Positions 33,084-43,153 of a stretch of DNA of 56,339 bases are shown one piece after another. The stretch's first letter is position 1. Every line of letters begins with the position of its first letter. The notes under the pieces were generated by a model. It had not been told where the DNA came from. It did no database searches and saw only the letters and a program-made list of their open reading frames with translations. Source of the stretch: Bacillus sp. FJAT-47783. GTDB lineage: Bacteria > Bacillota > Bacilli > Bacillales > Aeribacillaceae. Position numbers and translations under genes: made by a program. The DNA lies in NCBI RefSeq assembly GCF_022808615.1, contig NZ_JAKZKS010000024.1, positions 1 to 56,339 on the forward strand, read 5' to 3'.

Positions 33084-36000
33084 TTAAGTAAAAGCTTCTT
33101 CTTTAAACCGTTCCAATGATAACGAATCACCGTTACATATGGAGCGTTTTTTTGGTCTAACTAGTTCCGCAATGGATAGATTCGATACGGTATCATAGTC
33201 TCCCCAGATGGCTTGTGAATTCATAATGTAATTAAATCCTAGCTGCTCCACTAATTCGAACATATCACGAATATTATTTTCATCGACTCCAGCAAACGCT
33301 TCATCTAAGGAAATGATGTACGGTGCATCAGCCTTCGCCTCTTGATAACGAGAATATGCCGCTGAAAACAATGGAATATACATCGCCATCGCCTTCTCAC
33401 CACCACTAAAGGTGAAAAAGACATGGTTGGTTAGTTCCCGCTTATTCTCATTCTCCCTTTTATAATAAAGTGTGAATTGGAACCATTTGCGATAATCTAA
33501 AATTTCTTTAATAACTTGATGTAATGTCGTTCCATACCCTTCTGCTAATGATAATTCTTTCGCTCTTGAGATTTTTGAACGGAAATGGTTTGTTACCCGC
33601 TTCATATCCTCTTCTTTTAATAACCTTGGGTCGGATCGTAATAAATCAACTAAGTCTTTCGTATCCATTTCATCTTCAGACTCGGCCGTTTTCGGTCGCC
33701 AACGAATCGAAAATGTTAATCCAGATGACGTATCTCTCATTTCCATTAAATCATTAATTTTCTTTACCCAACGTTCGGCGCGATGAATTCGACCGCGTAA
33801 AATACGGCCTACACTATTTAAAATTATTTCTTCGTAAAGTTCTCGATCCGTTTCGTTTAACACTTCTCGTTGAGTTGAAATATCATGTTTAATAGCTTTT
33901 AACACGTAATAAGGACTCACTCTTTTCCCTTTAAATTCCATCAACAAAATGGTTCTTCGCGCTTTTTCTTTTATGGCATTCCACTTGTACGCTAATTCTT
34001 CCGTAATCGGCTCTCGTTCTTCCACCTTGATGTCTTTTTCGTGCAATTCTTCTGTTAAACGGTATTCTACAAGCGTTTGTTGTTCTTTATAAAAACTTTT
34101 CGCCAGCTTTTCATGAACAGAGGAACGTGTTTCCTTTTTTAATAGCTCTTGAAATTTCCGCTCGATTTTTCTTGCGAGTTCTAGCGAATCGTCAATTTCA
34201 CTTTCCTCTTCTACAACATAATATAGCCGAACTTCATCGAGGAACAATTCTTCTGAAAGGTTGAGAAGCTTTTCAACATGGTGAAGCTCTTGAATGACAT
34301 TCTTATATCGTTCTTGCGCAATTTCTCCGTCTTTTTCGTATTTCACGGCTAGTTTTTGCAGTTCAGGCAATCGTTCTTCAATCCAATCAAGCTTTTCCGT
34401 AACTTCTTGAATTTGTCTGCGAATATCTTTTGCACCAAGTTCTTCAAGCCTTTTATTGAGTTCACTTAACTTAAATTGCTCTTTTTCCATTGAGTGGATA
34501 ATGACATTTAATTCACCTTTTAACGAATCAATATCTTCCGTAATTTCTTCTAAATTGCTTTCTTGTGAAAAAATGTGCTTCCGGTTACTTTCATATTTCG
34601 CAAATGTTACTTGAAGCGAATTCAACTGTTTCATATACGACTGCATAGAAAAAATAGCCGATACGTATGCATCTTTCGTTGATTCAATGTTCATTTCTTT
34701 TGTGAGTTCATTTAGTTGATATCGGATCTTCTCCCAATCCCTAAACAACTCTTTTACTCTTTCATCTTTTTCTTGCACGAGTTCATCATCATGTTTTAAA
34801 CGATGACGAACATGTTGAAGGTTGTCATAAGCAGTTTTAACATCCGAATCTTTTGGGAATTGGCGAAACGATTGCTCAAGCTTCTCTAAAAACTGGTTAC
34901 ACTCGTTGTATACTTGGTCAATTTCAGCTCTTTTTTCTTGCAATTGTTTTATCATCTGTTCAATGTGCCGAATCTTTTCTTTTCGAAAACGTTCCCGTGC
35001 TTGACTTCCGATATACTGAACTTCTGTTTTTGGCGCGTGGCCTTGCAATAGACCAATTTCGAAGCGTCCGTCAGAATAAATACTAACTTTTCCTTCCGTT
35101 GATTCAACGTTCACACAAATACTTGCTAATACTTTTTGAATATCATCCTTCATAATTGGTGAACCTTCTGGCAAGTCAGGGATAAGCCAATTGGCTAAAG
35201 TTTGATCGGTTTTCTCTAATGGGTTTGCTTTTAAGATTTTGTCACATTTCGGTATAAGATGTTCATCTTGTTTAGACACAATTAAAGAATCTAGTATTCC
35301 AGCAGCTTGAAGCGCAGATTCCAGTCTTTCCCTCTCTTCTTCCGTTACTGAATCTCGGAATTCAACAGCCCTATATAGAGGAATAAAAGCAATTCCTTTC
35401 GCTACTAATTCCTTTCTTGCCTCATTCGTTTCCGCATGTCTTTCAGGCTCAGGATCTTTTAATTGTTTCCACGATTCTAGTTCACGCTTTTTATCCTCGA
35501 TCTCTATATCTAACAATTTAAGTTGATGAGCTCGGTCTCGTTTTTTGCTTTCATATGCTTCTTTTAAATTTTCATATTTTTCTAGAAAAGGTCTTCTCAT
35601 TTCTTCGTACGAGTAGGATTCATATAAATCTTGAATACGATGTGCCGTTTGTTGAAGAACATCTTCATCCATGTCAAAAAAGTCATATTGTTTTAACCAA
35701 TGAATGATCGCCTCTTGCAATGTATTTTTCTCTTCCTCTACATAAGAAGCCCATTTTCTTTCATCATCTCGTGTTTGATCAAGTCGTTTTTGAGCTTCAC
35801 CTAAATCACGATTGGCATCTTCAAAACGTTGCTTCTCACGGTTAAATTCTTCCCACTTAGAAACAATGTCTTTCAAATGAATTTCGTAGATTTCCGCTTC
35901 TTTTTTCCAGACAGAAAAATCAAAATCTCTTTCAAGATGACGCTTAAAATCTTCTGCATTGATTGCATGACTTGCAAAAGAAGCATCACCGCTATCCGTT

Positions 36001-37208
36001 TCCATTTCCTCTAATAAATCATTTATTTTTCGTTCATGCTCATACTGCTCATCCTTTTGTTGACGAATCGATTCTTTTAGCTGCCGTTCTTTTTGCTCTT
36101 TTCCTTCAATCGCCAATTCTTTCTTTCTGGCATCATCACTTCGATCTGCTAATTTCTTTTCCGTATCCCTTTTTTCTTGTTCCATATCAAACACTTCATG
36201 CTTTTCTAGTTGCCTTTTTGATTCGATATGAACCTCTTTTTCTTGCTTTAACTTTTTTTCTTCTTTTAAACAGTCATGAAGTTTTTGTTGGTAGTCTTTT
36301 ATATTTTCTTTTAGCGTTATTTCTTCTGCTTTTTTCGTTTCTAAAGCTTTATGAGCTTTTACGTACTCTGCCGCTTTTTCTCCTAACATGTACTCATTAT
36401 ACATATCATATTGACTACATAAGCGATCAAGCGCTTGCTCATCACGTTCTAACTGCTCAAGCTGTTGCTTCGTTTGATCCATATTTTCAATCGTATCTGA
36501 AAGAGGTCTTAGTTCATCATCGGATAATTCTGGTAAAGAGTTCTCTAAGATTCCATAAATAACCGTTGGTTTAAAGTCTTTTGATAGCTTTGGACTACGC
36601 AATTGAATAAGAAGTTTAATTAACTCATCATAAGCTTCTAACGTTTCAAATCCGAAAATATATTTATTGACAAGCTCCATGTATTCCTTTTGGGTGGAGA
36701 CAATGCGGCCACCGTCGCCTATCTTTGTTTCAAGCTCTTTTTTCGTTAACGGAATTTTTTCTGTATTCGCCCCTACTCGTTCTTCTTTATACAAAAATAA
36801 GTCGTGTCCAACACGGCGATTGTCCGTAATGACAAATCCCCAAAAATCCATGTTTTTATGTCTTTTTGCACGGAGACCGATTCCTGTTGTGACATATTGA
36901 TCCGTTTCTTTTCGTTTATATTCTAAAAATAAATAACCAGTCCGTTCATCTCTCCCTGTTATTTCTTTTTCACCTAGCAAGTAATCTTCCATTTTCCGTG
37001 CTTTTGAACCGAACGGATCAAGTCGATCCGGGCTTTTCTTCCCATCTAATAATACAGGGAGAAAGCTTTGCATCGTAACCGATTTGCCTGATCCATTACT
37101 TCCTCTTAATAAAAGTTTCCCATCCCCAAACTGGAACGTTTCATCAGCGTAATACCAAAAGTTGACGAGGCCTGCTCGATTCATTTTCCATTTATTCACA
37201 CCATTCAT
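33084..37208 (-). CDS. jetC: Wadjet type II JetC, SMC-like ATPase (TIGR02680-like)
   Basis: A 1374-aa SMC/Rad50-type protein. The N-terminal ATPase half has Walker A GSNGSGKS (residues 36-43). Two long Glu/Lys-rich coiled-coil arms (about 240-640 and 770-1080) flank a hinge (about 640-760), and the C-terminal half carries the signature FSGGEKAM and Walker B YIISLDEAFAGVD (about 1270-1310). It is the motor that extrudes DNA loops in Wadjet. It overlaps jetB by four bases (ATGA). No interruption is seen over the 4.1 kb. Confidence 0.93.
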   Translation of the reverse strand: MNGVNKWKMNRAGLVNFWYYADETFQFGDGKLLLRGSNGSGKSVTMQSFLPVLLDGKKSPDRLDPFGSKARKMEDYLLGEKEITGRDERTGYLFLEYKRKETDQYVTTGIGLRAKRHKNMDFWGFVITDNRRVGHDLFLYKEERVGANTEKIPLTKKELETKIGDGGRIVSTQKEYMELVNKYIFGFETLEAYDELIKLLIQLRSPKLSKDFKPTVIYGILENSLPELSDDELRPLSDTIENMDQTKQQLEQLERDEQALDRLCSQYDMYNEYMLGEKAAEYVKAHKALETKKAEEITLKENIKDYQQKLHDCLKEEKKLKQEKEVHIESKRQLEKHEVFDMEQEKRDTEKKLADRSDDARKKELAIEGKEQKERQLKESIRQQKDEQYEHERKINDLLEEMETDSGDASFASHAINAEDFKRHLERDFDFSVWKKEAEIYEIHLKDIVSKWEEFNREKQRFEDANRDLGEAQKRLDQTRDDERKWASYVEEEKNTLQEAIIHWLKQYDFFDMDEDVLQQTAHRIQDLYESYSYEEMRRPFLEKYENLKEAYESKKRDRAHQLKLLDIEIEDKKRELESWKQLKDPEPERHAETNEARKELVAKGIAFIPLYRAVEFRDSVTEEERERLESALQAAGILDSLIVSKQDEHLIPKCDKILKANPLEKTDQTLANWLIPDLPEGSPIMKDDIQKVLASICVNVESTEGKVSIYSDGRFEIGLLQGHAPKTEVQYIGSQARERFRKEKIRHIEQMIKQLQEKRAEIDQVYNECNQFLEKLEQSFRQFPKDSDVKTAYDNLQHVRHRLKHDDELVQEKDERVKELFRDWEKIRYQLNELTKEMNIESTKDAYVSAIFSMQSYMKQLNSLQVTFAKYESNRKHIFSQESNLEEITEDIDSLKGELNVIIHSMEKEQFKLSELNKRLEELGAKDIRRQIQEVTEKLDWIEERLPELQKLAVKYEKDGEIAQERYKNVIQELHHVEKLLNLSEELFLDEVRLYYVVEEESEIDDSLELARKIERKFQELLKKETRSSVHEKLAKSFYKEQQTLVEYRLTEELHEKDIKVEEREPITEELAYKWNAIKEKARRTILLMEFKGKRVSPYYVLKAIKHDISTQREVLNETDRELYEEIILNSVGRILRGRIHRAERWVKKINDLMEMRDTSSGLTFSIRWRPKTAESEDEMDTKDLVDLLRSDPRLLKEEDMKRVTNHFRSKISRAKELSLAEGYGTTLHQVIKEILDYRKWFQFTLYYKRENENKRELTNHVFFTFSGGEKAMAMYIPLFSAAYSRYQEAKADAPYIISLDEAFAGVDENNIRDMFELVEQLGFNYIMNSQAIWGDYDTVSNLSIAELVRPKKRSICNGDSLSLERFKEEAFT

Positions 37209-38362
37209 ACGTGTTCACTCCTCATGAAATCTTGTGGATATTCTCCGACGGTTCTTCCTAACAGCGATGTAATAATCATCATGTTAGTCTCCGCCTCTCG
37301 ATAGGCCATCTTCCATTCGTTCATCACGTCTAATAATTCTTTTGCCAGTTGTTTCATTGATGCTTCTCGATACGCTTTGCTCCATCCGTGTCGATATTTT
37401 GCGATACATTCATCAATGATTTGCTCAAATTCTACTTGTGTCATGCGAATTGCCCCTAATTCATTGACTTCATATTGATCTATTTGCTCCCTTACAATGT
37501 TGGCAAACTGAAGGACAATGTCCATGACTGCTTTTTGATCGGGAAATAATAAAAAGCGTGAACGTTTTTCTTGTAATGTGAGTAGGGCGGCATTTTTAAA
37601 TAGTTCAAATTGATAGTCGGTATGCTTTTCAATATCTTCTCGAATTCGATTTCGATAATTCCGCAAATAATAAAAGTCCGGATCATCTGTTGACGTTCTA
37701 AACGTAACGGGTGATAGAAATAACTTTCGATAAATGCGGTGTCGTCTCATCTCTGTTTGCGATGATTGCCATTCTTGTTCAAGAATTTCACTCATCGTTT
37801 GAAATTGAAATAGGTCTTTCGGATAGGATCTCATAAAATAGCGAGAAACGATCGGAACTTCATATAAAACCTCTTCCTCATTGTTCATTTGAAAGTCTAG
37901 TATTTCTCCATCGACTACTTTTACAATCCGAAATTCTTTTGCTACCTGCATGACACGAATTAATGACTTACGATGCTCATAATTCGTCCAATCAAGAGTC
38001 ATATGACTTGGGTACATCCCTTGTAATTCTTCGCAAAGATCCGATAATAAAAATTGTTCATCGACTGATTTATTTTCTAAAAAAGCTAATAAACAACAAA
38101 ACAAAGCATAGTCCATCGGAGTTTTAAAGCTTTGGATGCCCATCCAGCTTTCTGGTTCGACCGGTATTTTTTCGAGTTTAATAAAGTGACGGTGGACAAT
38201 GAGTCGATAACCAAACTTATCCGAAATGTAGCGGCGTAAAATATGCTCTCGTTCCCGAATCATTTGATACCATTCATAATGTTCATCTCGTAAAATCCAA
38301 AAATGTTCAAATAATATTTCTAACGCTTCCTTCGCTTTTTCATCAAAACCTACTTTTTCCAT
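37205..38362 (-). CDS. jetB: Wadjet type II JetB, KITE subunit (TIGR02678/DUF2398-like)
   Basis: A protein of about 385 aa of the TIGR02678 type. The N-terminal AKEALEILFEHFWILRDEHY region and the RREHILRRYISDKFGYRL-like segment are typical, and winged-helix character is expected. JetB bridges JetC heads and JetA in the loop-extruding complex. ATG 38362 is preferred because GGAGG lies five bases upstream; GTG 38374 would overlap that site. It follows jetA by 14 bases. Confidence 0.9.
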   Translation of the reverse strand: MEKVGFDEKAKEALEILFEHFWILRDEHYEWYQMIREREHILRRYISDKFGYRLIVHRHFIKLEKIPVEPESWMGIQSFKTPMDYALFCCLLAFLENKSVDEQFLLSDLCEELQGMYPSHMTLDWTNYEHRKSLIRVMQVAKEFRIVKVVDGEILDFQMNNEEEVLYEVPIVSRYFMRSYPKDLFQFQTMSEILEQEWQSSQTEMRRHRIYRKLFLSPVTFRTSTDDPDFYYLRNYRNRIREDIEKHTDYQFELFKNAALLTLQEKRSRFLLFPDQKAVMDIVLQFANIVREQIDQYEVNELGAIRMTQVEFEQIIDECIAKYRHGWSKAYREASMKQLAKELLDVMNEWKMAYREAETNMMIITSLLGRTVGEYPQDFMRSEHV

Positions 38363-38376
38363 TTCATCCTCCACGA

Positions 38377-39864
38377 TTATAAAAAGATTATTTCGTAATT
38401 TGGCATTGTTAATTCACCATCTTCACATTGAACCGTAATTATCGTGTCATCTTTTTTGATAACTTTAACTTTTTTTCCTGTTTCAATTTTGGCTGTCGCC
38501 TCTTTGGTTGCAAGTGCTTTCCCAAGCCACGAAAGTAACATTTTTCTTACAGCCACATTAATTTCCGGCAACTGTTGAAACACAATTTTGTTTTCATTCA
38601 TGTATTGCTGGATCATTTCTAGCTCTTTTTCTTTCGCATGTAAATATTCATTTAACATCATTTCTTTTTCTAGCTGATGGTCGATAATGGCAGTCGGTTT
38701 TGTTTTCTCTCGAAATTGACGGACTCTTGGTTTTATCGTGATAAACGTTGGTGTTTCATCCCAAATATCGCGATATATATTTTCTGTTGATTTTACGTCC
38801 GCATATAGATGCCTCGTGTGAAATACACCAAAAACGGTGGCTGATAGTTGATGTGCTTCATTCATATCATTCATTCGTGCGAACCATTCCGCAAGGTGTA
38901 AGTAGTCTTTTTTCCGACTCCTAAAATGATGATGTCTCTCTCCTAATCGCTGGGCAAATCGAGTCATGCGCCGTATCGTTTCATTTGTTTTAATTTCTAG
39001 TCTTGCAAGCTCGCTTTCATCACCATCACGTCCAAGGAACCATTCTTTTAAACTCGCCCAACTTTCCATCAACTCTTGTTCTAGTTCTTCACGTGATTGA
39101 GCAACTTGTTCAAGCCTTGGTATCTTTTGTTTATAATCGACAATTCGTTTAATCATTTGTGAAACAGTAGCTTGTTTCAAATCATCTAAGAGCAATTCAA
39201 TTTGTAAAGATGTTTTTTGCAACGAAATAATAAAATCTCGTAAATATTCCGTTAGTGCATCCTTATAGGAGAGAAAGGCTTCTGTCATCATCCTTTCTTC
39301 AATATTCTCACTATTTAAGTAAGCAATGTAGTCAGCTGAGTTTTGAATAAGCTTTTTAAAATAATCAAAAATGTCCTCCCACAATCGATAGCATTGTTCA
39401 TTACTAAATGATTTCATTTCATCTTTTTTATAAGCATCAAAGGCTTTTTTCAATGATTCGTAGAGTCGATCAAATAATGTTTTCTCCAGTGATCCTCCGA
39501 ATGAGTCTCCAATTTTTTCGAGAGATTTCACCATCCGTTCCATTTCGACCGTATATGGACTACATTGATAGCGAAATCGCTTTTTCTTAAACTCTTCGAT
39601 CGTACGAACTTTCCCTGTTTCTTGCCGAGCGATCAAGTTCTTCCATTTAACGAGTTGTTCTAAATCAGAAGTAAGCATTTCCATCGTATATTCTTTAAAT
39701 GGTTCATGTTCTTTTAAATAAGCAAATACATCCTCTGGAAATAAATAGTGGCGCATTCGCTCATGTTGCTCATAAAAATAGCGTAAAATTGCTCGGTATC
39801 TCCACGCATTTTCAGTTGTCAAATACGTTGCTTCAACAATTGGTTTTAAAACAATATGATCCAT
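38377..39864 (-). CDS. jetA: Wadjet type II JetA, kleisin subunit (TIGR02677/DUF2397-like)
   Basis: A 495-aa protein, first in the operon. The start ATTENAWRYRAILRYFYEQH-like region (about residues 15-35) and long helical middle match DUF2397. JetA is the kleisin that links JetC heads and recruits JetD. The gene order jetA-jetB-jetC-jetD is the published type II Wadjet arrangement. AAGTGGTGAAAA precedes ATG 39864. The promoter should lie in the 240-base gap to 40104, where no consensus pair stands out. Confidence 0.9.
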   Translation of the reverse strand: MDHIVLKPIVEATYLTTENAWRYRAILRYFYEQHERMRHYLFPEDVFAYLKEHEPFKEYTMEMLTSDLEQLVKWKNLIARQETGKVRTIEEFKKKRFRYQCSPYTVEMERMVKSLEKIGDSFGGSLEKTLFDRLYESLKKAFDAYKKDEMKSFSNEQCYRLWEDIFDYFKKLIQNSADYIAYLNSENIEERMMTEAFLSYKDALTEYLRDFIISLQKTSLQIELLLDDLKQATVSQMIKRIVDYKQKIPRLEQVAQSREELEQELMESWASLKEWFLGRDGDESELARLEIKTNETIRRMTRFAQRLGERHHHFRSRKKDYLHLAEWFARMNDMNEAHQLSATVFGVFHTRHLYADVKSTENIYRDIWDETPTFITIKPRVRQFREKTKPTAIIDHQLEKEMMLNEYLHAKEKELEMIQQYMNENKIVFQQLPEINVAVRKMLLSWLGKALATKEATAKIETGKKVKVIKKDDTIITVQCEDGELTMPNYEIIFL

Positions 39865-40055
39865 TTTTCACCACTTCCTTTATTTTTTTATATCAATAAA
39901 GAAGTTAAAACTCTATAGAACCAAAAATATTTACAAATACACCCTTATTATAAAGTAACATAGGGATTAATCATATAAAGTGAGGTTTTTATGAAGATAA
40001 TGGTAATATTTAAAACTTCTAGCAGCGTAAAGAGGAAGGTATTCGCCATATAAAG

Positions 40056-40100
40056 AAGTACTGAACTCAAATTTTTTACCTAAATTCAAGTTCAGCACTT
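40056..40100 (-). terminator. Terminator of the thrE-like pair
   Basis: An imperfect stem joins AAGTACTGAACTCAAATTT (40056-40074) to the stretch 40082-40100 just beyond the 40105 stop; on the minus strand it is a GTTCAG/CTGAAC hairpin within A/T-rich arms. Confidence 0.65.
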
Positions 40101-40104
40101 TATA

Positions 40105-40557
40105 TTACGAATTCGCTTTTTTAAATGACATGTCTCTTTTCTTTTTTACAAACATTTGATTCAACACTTCGGAAAAGACAAGTCCCATTGCAATGGCACC
40201 AGAAATCATAAAGGCAGCGGAAGCAAATTCAATGGCCTTCGTATAATCTTGGAGGACGATTTGGCGCATTGCTCGATAGGCTAGTCCACCAGGGACAAGT
40301 GGAATAATTCCGGCAACTGAATAAATGATCATCGGTGTTTTATACATTTTTGCAAAAATATGACTAATAAAAGCAACAATTAATGAAGCAATAAATGTCG
40401 CAAATACTTGGTCAAAGTGAAATCGAACAAGTAAAAAAAAGGTAATCCATCCGATGGCCCCCGCAAATCCACACTGAAGAAGTGTCCTTTTTGGGACATT
40501 AAAGATGATGCCAAAACCAGCCGTCGCGATAAAAGCAGTCACTACTTGCTCAATCAT
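40105..40557 (-). CDS. Threonine/serine exporter family, small membrane subunit (YjjB/ThrE C-terminal type)
   Basis: A 150-aa protein with four to five hydrophobic segments, matching the C-terminal ThrE (DUF3815) half: LVPGGLAYRAMRQIV is characteristic. It acts with the larger subunit encoded directly upstream, forming a split exporter; in E. coli YjjP and YjjB are the equivalents and export succinate or amino acids. GAGGGATATTC precedes the ATG. The gap to the upstream gene is 19 bases. Confidence 0.86.
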   Translation of the reverse strand: MIEQVVTAFIATAGFGIIFNVPKRTLLQCGFAGAIGWITFFLLVRFHFDQVFATFIASLIVAFISHIFAKMYKTPMIIYSVAGIIPLVPGGLAYRAMRQIVLQDYTKAIEFASAAFMISGAIAMGLVFSEVLNQMFVKKKRDMSFKKANS

Positions 40558-40576
40558 GAATATCCCTCATTTCTAT

Positions 40577-41317
40577 TTAGAATGACAGTACAGCGGCAAT
40601 TCCTGCTCCGATGGCAAACGCTGTTAAAAACGCTTCTGCCCCCTTCGACAGCCCCGATACTAAATGGCCTGCCATTAAATCTCTCACTGCATTCGTAATG
40701 AGCAATCCCGGAACAAGCGGCATGACTGACCCAATAATAATTAAATCCAAATTTGTCCCAACTCCCCACATCACAAGTATATATGCGGTAATACCAATGA
40801 TAAACGATGCAATAAATTCTGCGAAAAATTTAATTTTTACTAATTGCTGCATATACAAAAGCGTGATAAAACCGAAGCCTCCTGCTATCATAGCAGGTAT
40901 AAAATCGGACCACTCTCCTTGAAACATGATTAAAAAGCAACCGCTTGCTACAGATGCAGCAACTATTTGTAAAAAAGTCGAAAACTCATTCTTTTCTATT
41001 TCGACTCGTTTTAATTGATTGTATGCTTCTTGGACTGTAAGCTCTCCATTACTAATTTTTCGTGAAATTCCATTCACTAATACAACTTTATGTAAATCAG
41101 TCGTCCGCTCTGGAATACGAATGAGCTTCGTCTTTTCAACATCATTAATGGAAAAAATAATACCCGTTGGCATAACAAAACTTTCACACTTCGTCACACC
41201 AAATGAATGAGCGATACGCTTCATCGTATCTTCCACACGATATGTTTCGGCACCATTTTTTGACATAATGGCACCTGCTAGTAAGCAAACTTCCATAATT
41301 AATTTTGTATTTTGCAC
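40577..41317 (-). CDS. Threonine/serine exporter family, large subunit (YjjP/ThrE N-terminal type)
   Basis: A 246-aa protein of the DUF1212/ThrE family. The soluble N-terminal part has AGAIMSKNGAETYRVEDTM (about residues 15-33), a family hallmark, followed by about five hydrophobic segments and a PLVPGLLITNAVRDLMAGH motif. It starts with GTG 41317 behind GGAGGGTATCA. The substrate could be threonine/serine or dicarboxylate. Confidence 0.88.
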   Translation of the reverse strand: MQNTKLIMEVCLLAGAIMSKNGAETYRVEDTMKRIAHSFGVTKCESFVMPTGIIFSINDVEKTKLIRIPERTTDLHKVVLVNGISRKISNGELTVQEAYNQLKRVEIEKNEFSTFLQIVAASVASGCFLIMFQGEWSDFIPAMIAGGFGFITLLYMQQLVKIKFFAEFIASFIIGITAYILVMWGVGTNLDLIIIGSVMPLVPGLLITNAVRDLMAGHLVSGLSKGAEAFLTAFAIGAGIAAVLSF

Positions 41318-41456
41318 TGATACCCTCCGTTACATCATTTTGTTTTTTTATTATAACAAGAAATCGACAAAATCATATCTCTCCTTTTTTTCTTTACTGG
41401 ATTACGCATTATTTACAAAAGAAAAGAGCCTTGAAAATCAAAGACTCTTTTCTGAA

Positions 41457-41702
41457 CTATCGGTATCGATCTTTATTACCCTTGTATAGATTTCGGTATA
41501 CGTAATCATGGTTTTTATGCATAGACCATTGACCGAGAAATGTGGCAAGAAACATAAAAATACCTGCTAACCCGAAGGCAACCTTATAATATTGCAAAAA
41601 GAATAGAACAAACGAGCCAATAATGGACAAAATCATTAGTATTAAAAGAGAAGTTTTCACCATTTCTTTTTTTCGGGCGTTCAACCGTAGATCCTCCTTC
41701 AC
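41457..41702 (-). CDS. Small two-helix membrane protein (81 aa)
   Basis: The product was not assigned with confidence. Two hydrophobic segments (about residues 17-36 and 41-58) flank a short loop, with basic residues at both ends (LRLNARKKEM and NLYKGNKDRYR), so both termini are probably cytoplasmic. It may belong to the YrhC-type group of small Bacillus membrane proteins. The start is GTG 41702 with GGAGGATGCTTCT upstream. Confidence 0.65.
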   Translation of the reverse strand: MKEDLRLNARKKEMVKTSLLILMILSIIGSFVLFFLQYYKVAFGLAGIFMFLATFLGQWSMHKNHDYVYRNLYKGNKDRYR

Positions 41703-41935
41703 AGAAGCATCCTCCTTTCCATTTAAAGGTATTACATCTTACAATATAACAAAATTTTCAAAATCATCAAACCTTATCGTATACTTAAATCCCAATTACA
41801 CAGAATTTTCACTTAGTTCTTTTGACCTAAAAACGAATAAATAACAATATAAATATAGGATATTGTTTCCTTTTTAATTTTTTCTTAAGATGTTAATATA
41901 TTACAAGTGTTTAATTAAAGAATGGAGGAATTCAA

Positions 41936-42811
41936 GTGTTTAGCAAAAAAATAGTAATTGCTGGCATCGTGTCAATTGGCCTTCTATTAAGCGGCTGTGG
42001 GGCTGAGAATACTGGAAAAACTGAGGATCAATCTAATGAACAAAGCGAAACTCCAAAAAAGGAAGAAAAGCTAAATGCTGAGCAAGTATTAACAAAAGCA
42101 AGTGAAGCTTCATCAGACATTAAGAATTTCGAAATGAACGCGAATATGGATATGACAATGGAAGCAAATGGCGAAGCAATGGATATGAAATCGAAAATTT
42201 TCTCACAAATGACGATGGATCCGATATTAGCTTATCAAAAAATAGAAATGTCAGGTGATGAACAACTTGGTAACATGGAGATGTACATGACAAAAGACGA
42301 AATCTTCATGTATTCACCTGAAAATGACACTTGGGTGAAAATGGAAAACACAGCCGGCGGAACATTGGAAATGGCTCAAAATCAGCAAAGTATGAATCCT
42401 GGTCAGCAAATTGAGCAAATGAAACAATTCACAGACAATTTAACCTTAACGGAACATGACAAAACGTACGAACTTAATTTTACAGGTAAAGGCGAAGAAA
42501 TGAAGAAATTTGCAAAAGAAATTGCCCTACAAAATATAAGCAGTGATCAAGCAGAAGCAATTAAACAATCAATAGATCAAATTACTTTTGAGGACATTAC
42601 GTATAAATACACTATAAATAAAGAAACGTTTTACCCAGAAAAATTAAAGATGGATCTTACAATGAGTATTGAGGAAAATGGAAATACCGTTACATTAATT
42701 CAATCCATGGATGCTACATTTGGAAAATACAATGAATTAAATGACCTTTCCATCCCTGAAGATGTGAAAAACAACGCTGAGGAAATTCAACTTGAAGAAG
42801 CTGGTTTATAA
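41936..42811 (+). CDS. Lipoprotein with LolA-like repeat-type domain (DUF6612-like)
   Basis: A 291-aa lipoprotein. The signal peptide ends in LLLSGCGA, so Cys21 should be lipidated, followed by a charged linker and a domain beginning LTKASEASSDIKNFEMNANM with many Met-rich beta strands, ending in VKNNAEEIQLE. This resembles the LppX/LolA-like family annotated DUF6612 in Bacilli; function unknown, perhaps lipid or envelope-related binding. The start is GTG 41936 behind GGAGGA. The methionine content is unusually high. Confidence 0.82.
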   Translation: MFSKKIVIAGIVSIGLLLSGCGAENTGKTEDQSNEQSETPKKEEKLNAEQVLTKASEASSDIKNFEMNANMDMTMEANGEAMDMKSKIFSQMTMDPILAYQKIEMSGDEQLGNMEMYMTKDEIFMYSPENDTWVKMENTAGGTLEMAQNQQSMNPGQQIEQMKQFTDNLTLTEHDKTYELNFTGKGEEMKKFAKEIALQNISSDQAEAIKQSIDQITFEDITYKYTINKETFYPEKLKMDLTMSIEENGNTVTLIQSMDATFGKYNELNDLSIPEDVKNNAEEIQLEEAGL

Positions 42812-42834
42812 ACATAGATGTGGATTCATTTTTT

Positions 42835-42867
42835 AGGTGCTGACATTATCGTTAGCACCTTTTTTAT
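42835..42867 (+). terminator. Terminator after the DUF6612-like lipoprotein
   Basis: AGGTGCTGAC pairs with GTTAGCACCT (one G-U) around ATTATC, then TTTTTTA. Confidence 0.9.
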
Positions 42868-42912
42868 TGTTTCAAAATTAAAGCGTTAAAATGCAATGAA
42901 CGGAATTGTTCA

Positions 42913-43029
42913 TGTCCAGCGAAAGCCACCTATCACCCCCTCGAGGCAAAAACGTAACGCCATAAAAGCAAAAAGCACCTTTTCGTCAACATGAACATTT
43001 TTGTCTGAGGCTGATCAAGGCGCTTTTGC
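42913..43029 (-). repeat. Dispersed intergenic repeat, copy 1
   Basis: On the minus strand it runs from GCAAAAGCGCCTTGATCAG, through TTTTATGGCGTTACGTTTTTG, to GGTGGCTTTCGCTGGACA. A second, diverged copy lies at 53676-53785 in the opposite orientation with the same order of blocks (CGCCTTG, CAAATGT, CTTTTGC, TTTACGGCGTAAGG, CTCGA, CGCTGG). It has no coding potential and lies between genes, like known Bacillaceae interspersed repeats. Confidence 0.65.
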
Positions 43030-43153
43030 ATTTCTTACTTCACGATCCCTATCCATTTCTATCATTTCCCAATAATTATCCTTCCCAATAAAGGTAGAAC
43101 TATCCTAAAATAGATAACAGATACAATTATTACATAAGGGGGAAACGAAATAG

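Noticed and set aside
35963-36562. 199-codon plus-strand frame, very hydrophobic
   Set aside because: It is the antisense of the Lys/Glu-rich coiled coil of jetC, which produces Leu/Phe-rich artefacts; no ribosome binding site.
40554-40769. 71-codon minus-strand frame overlapping the thrE-like genes
   Set aside because: Out-of-frame shadow of the large ThrE-type subunit.
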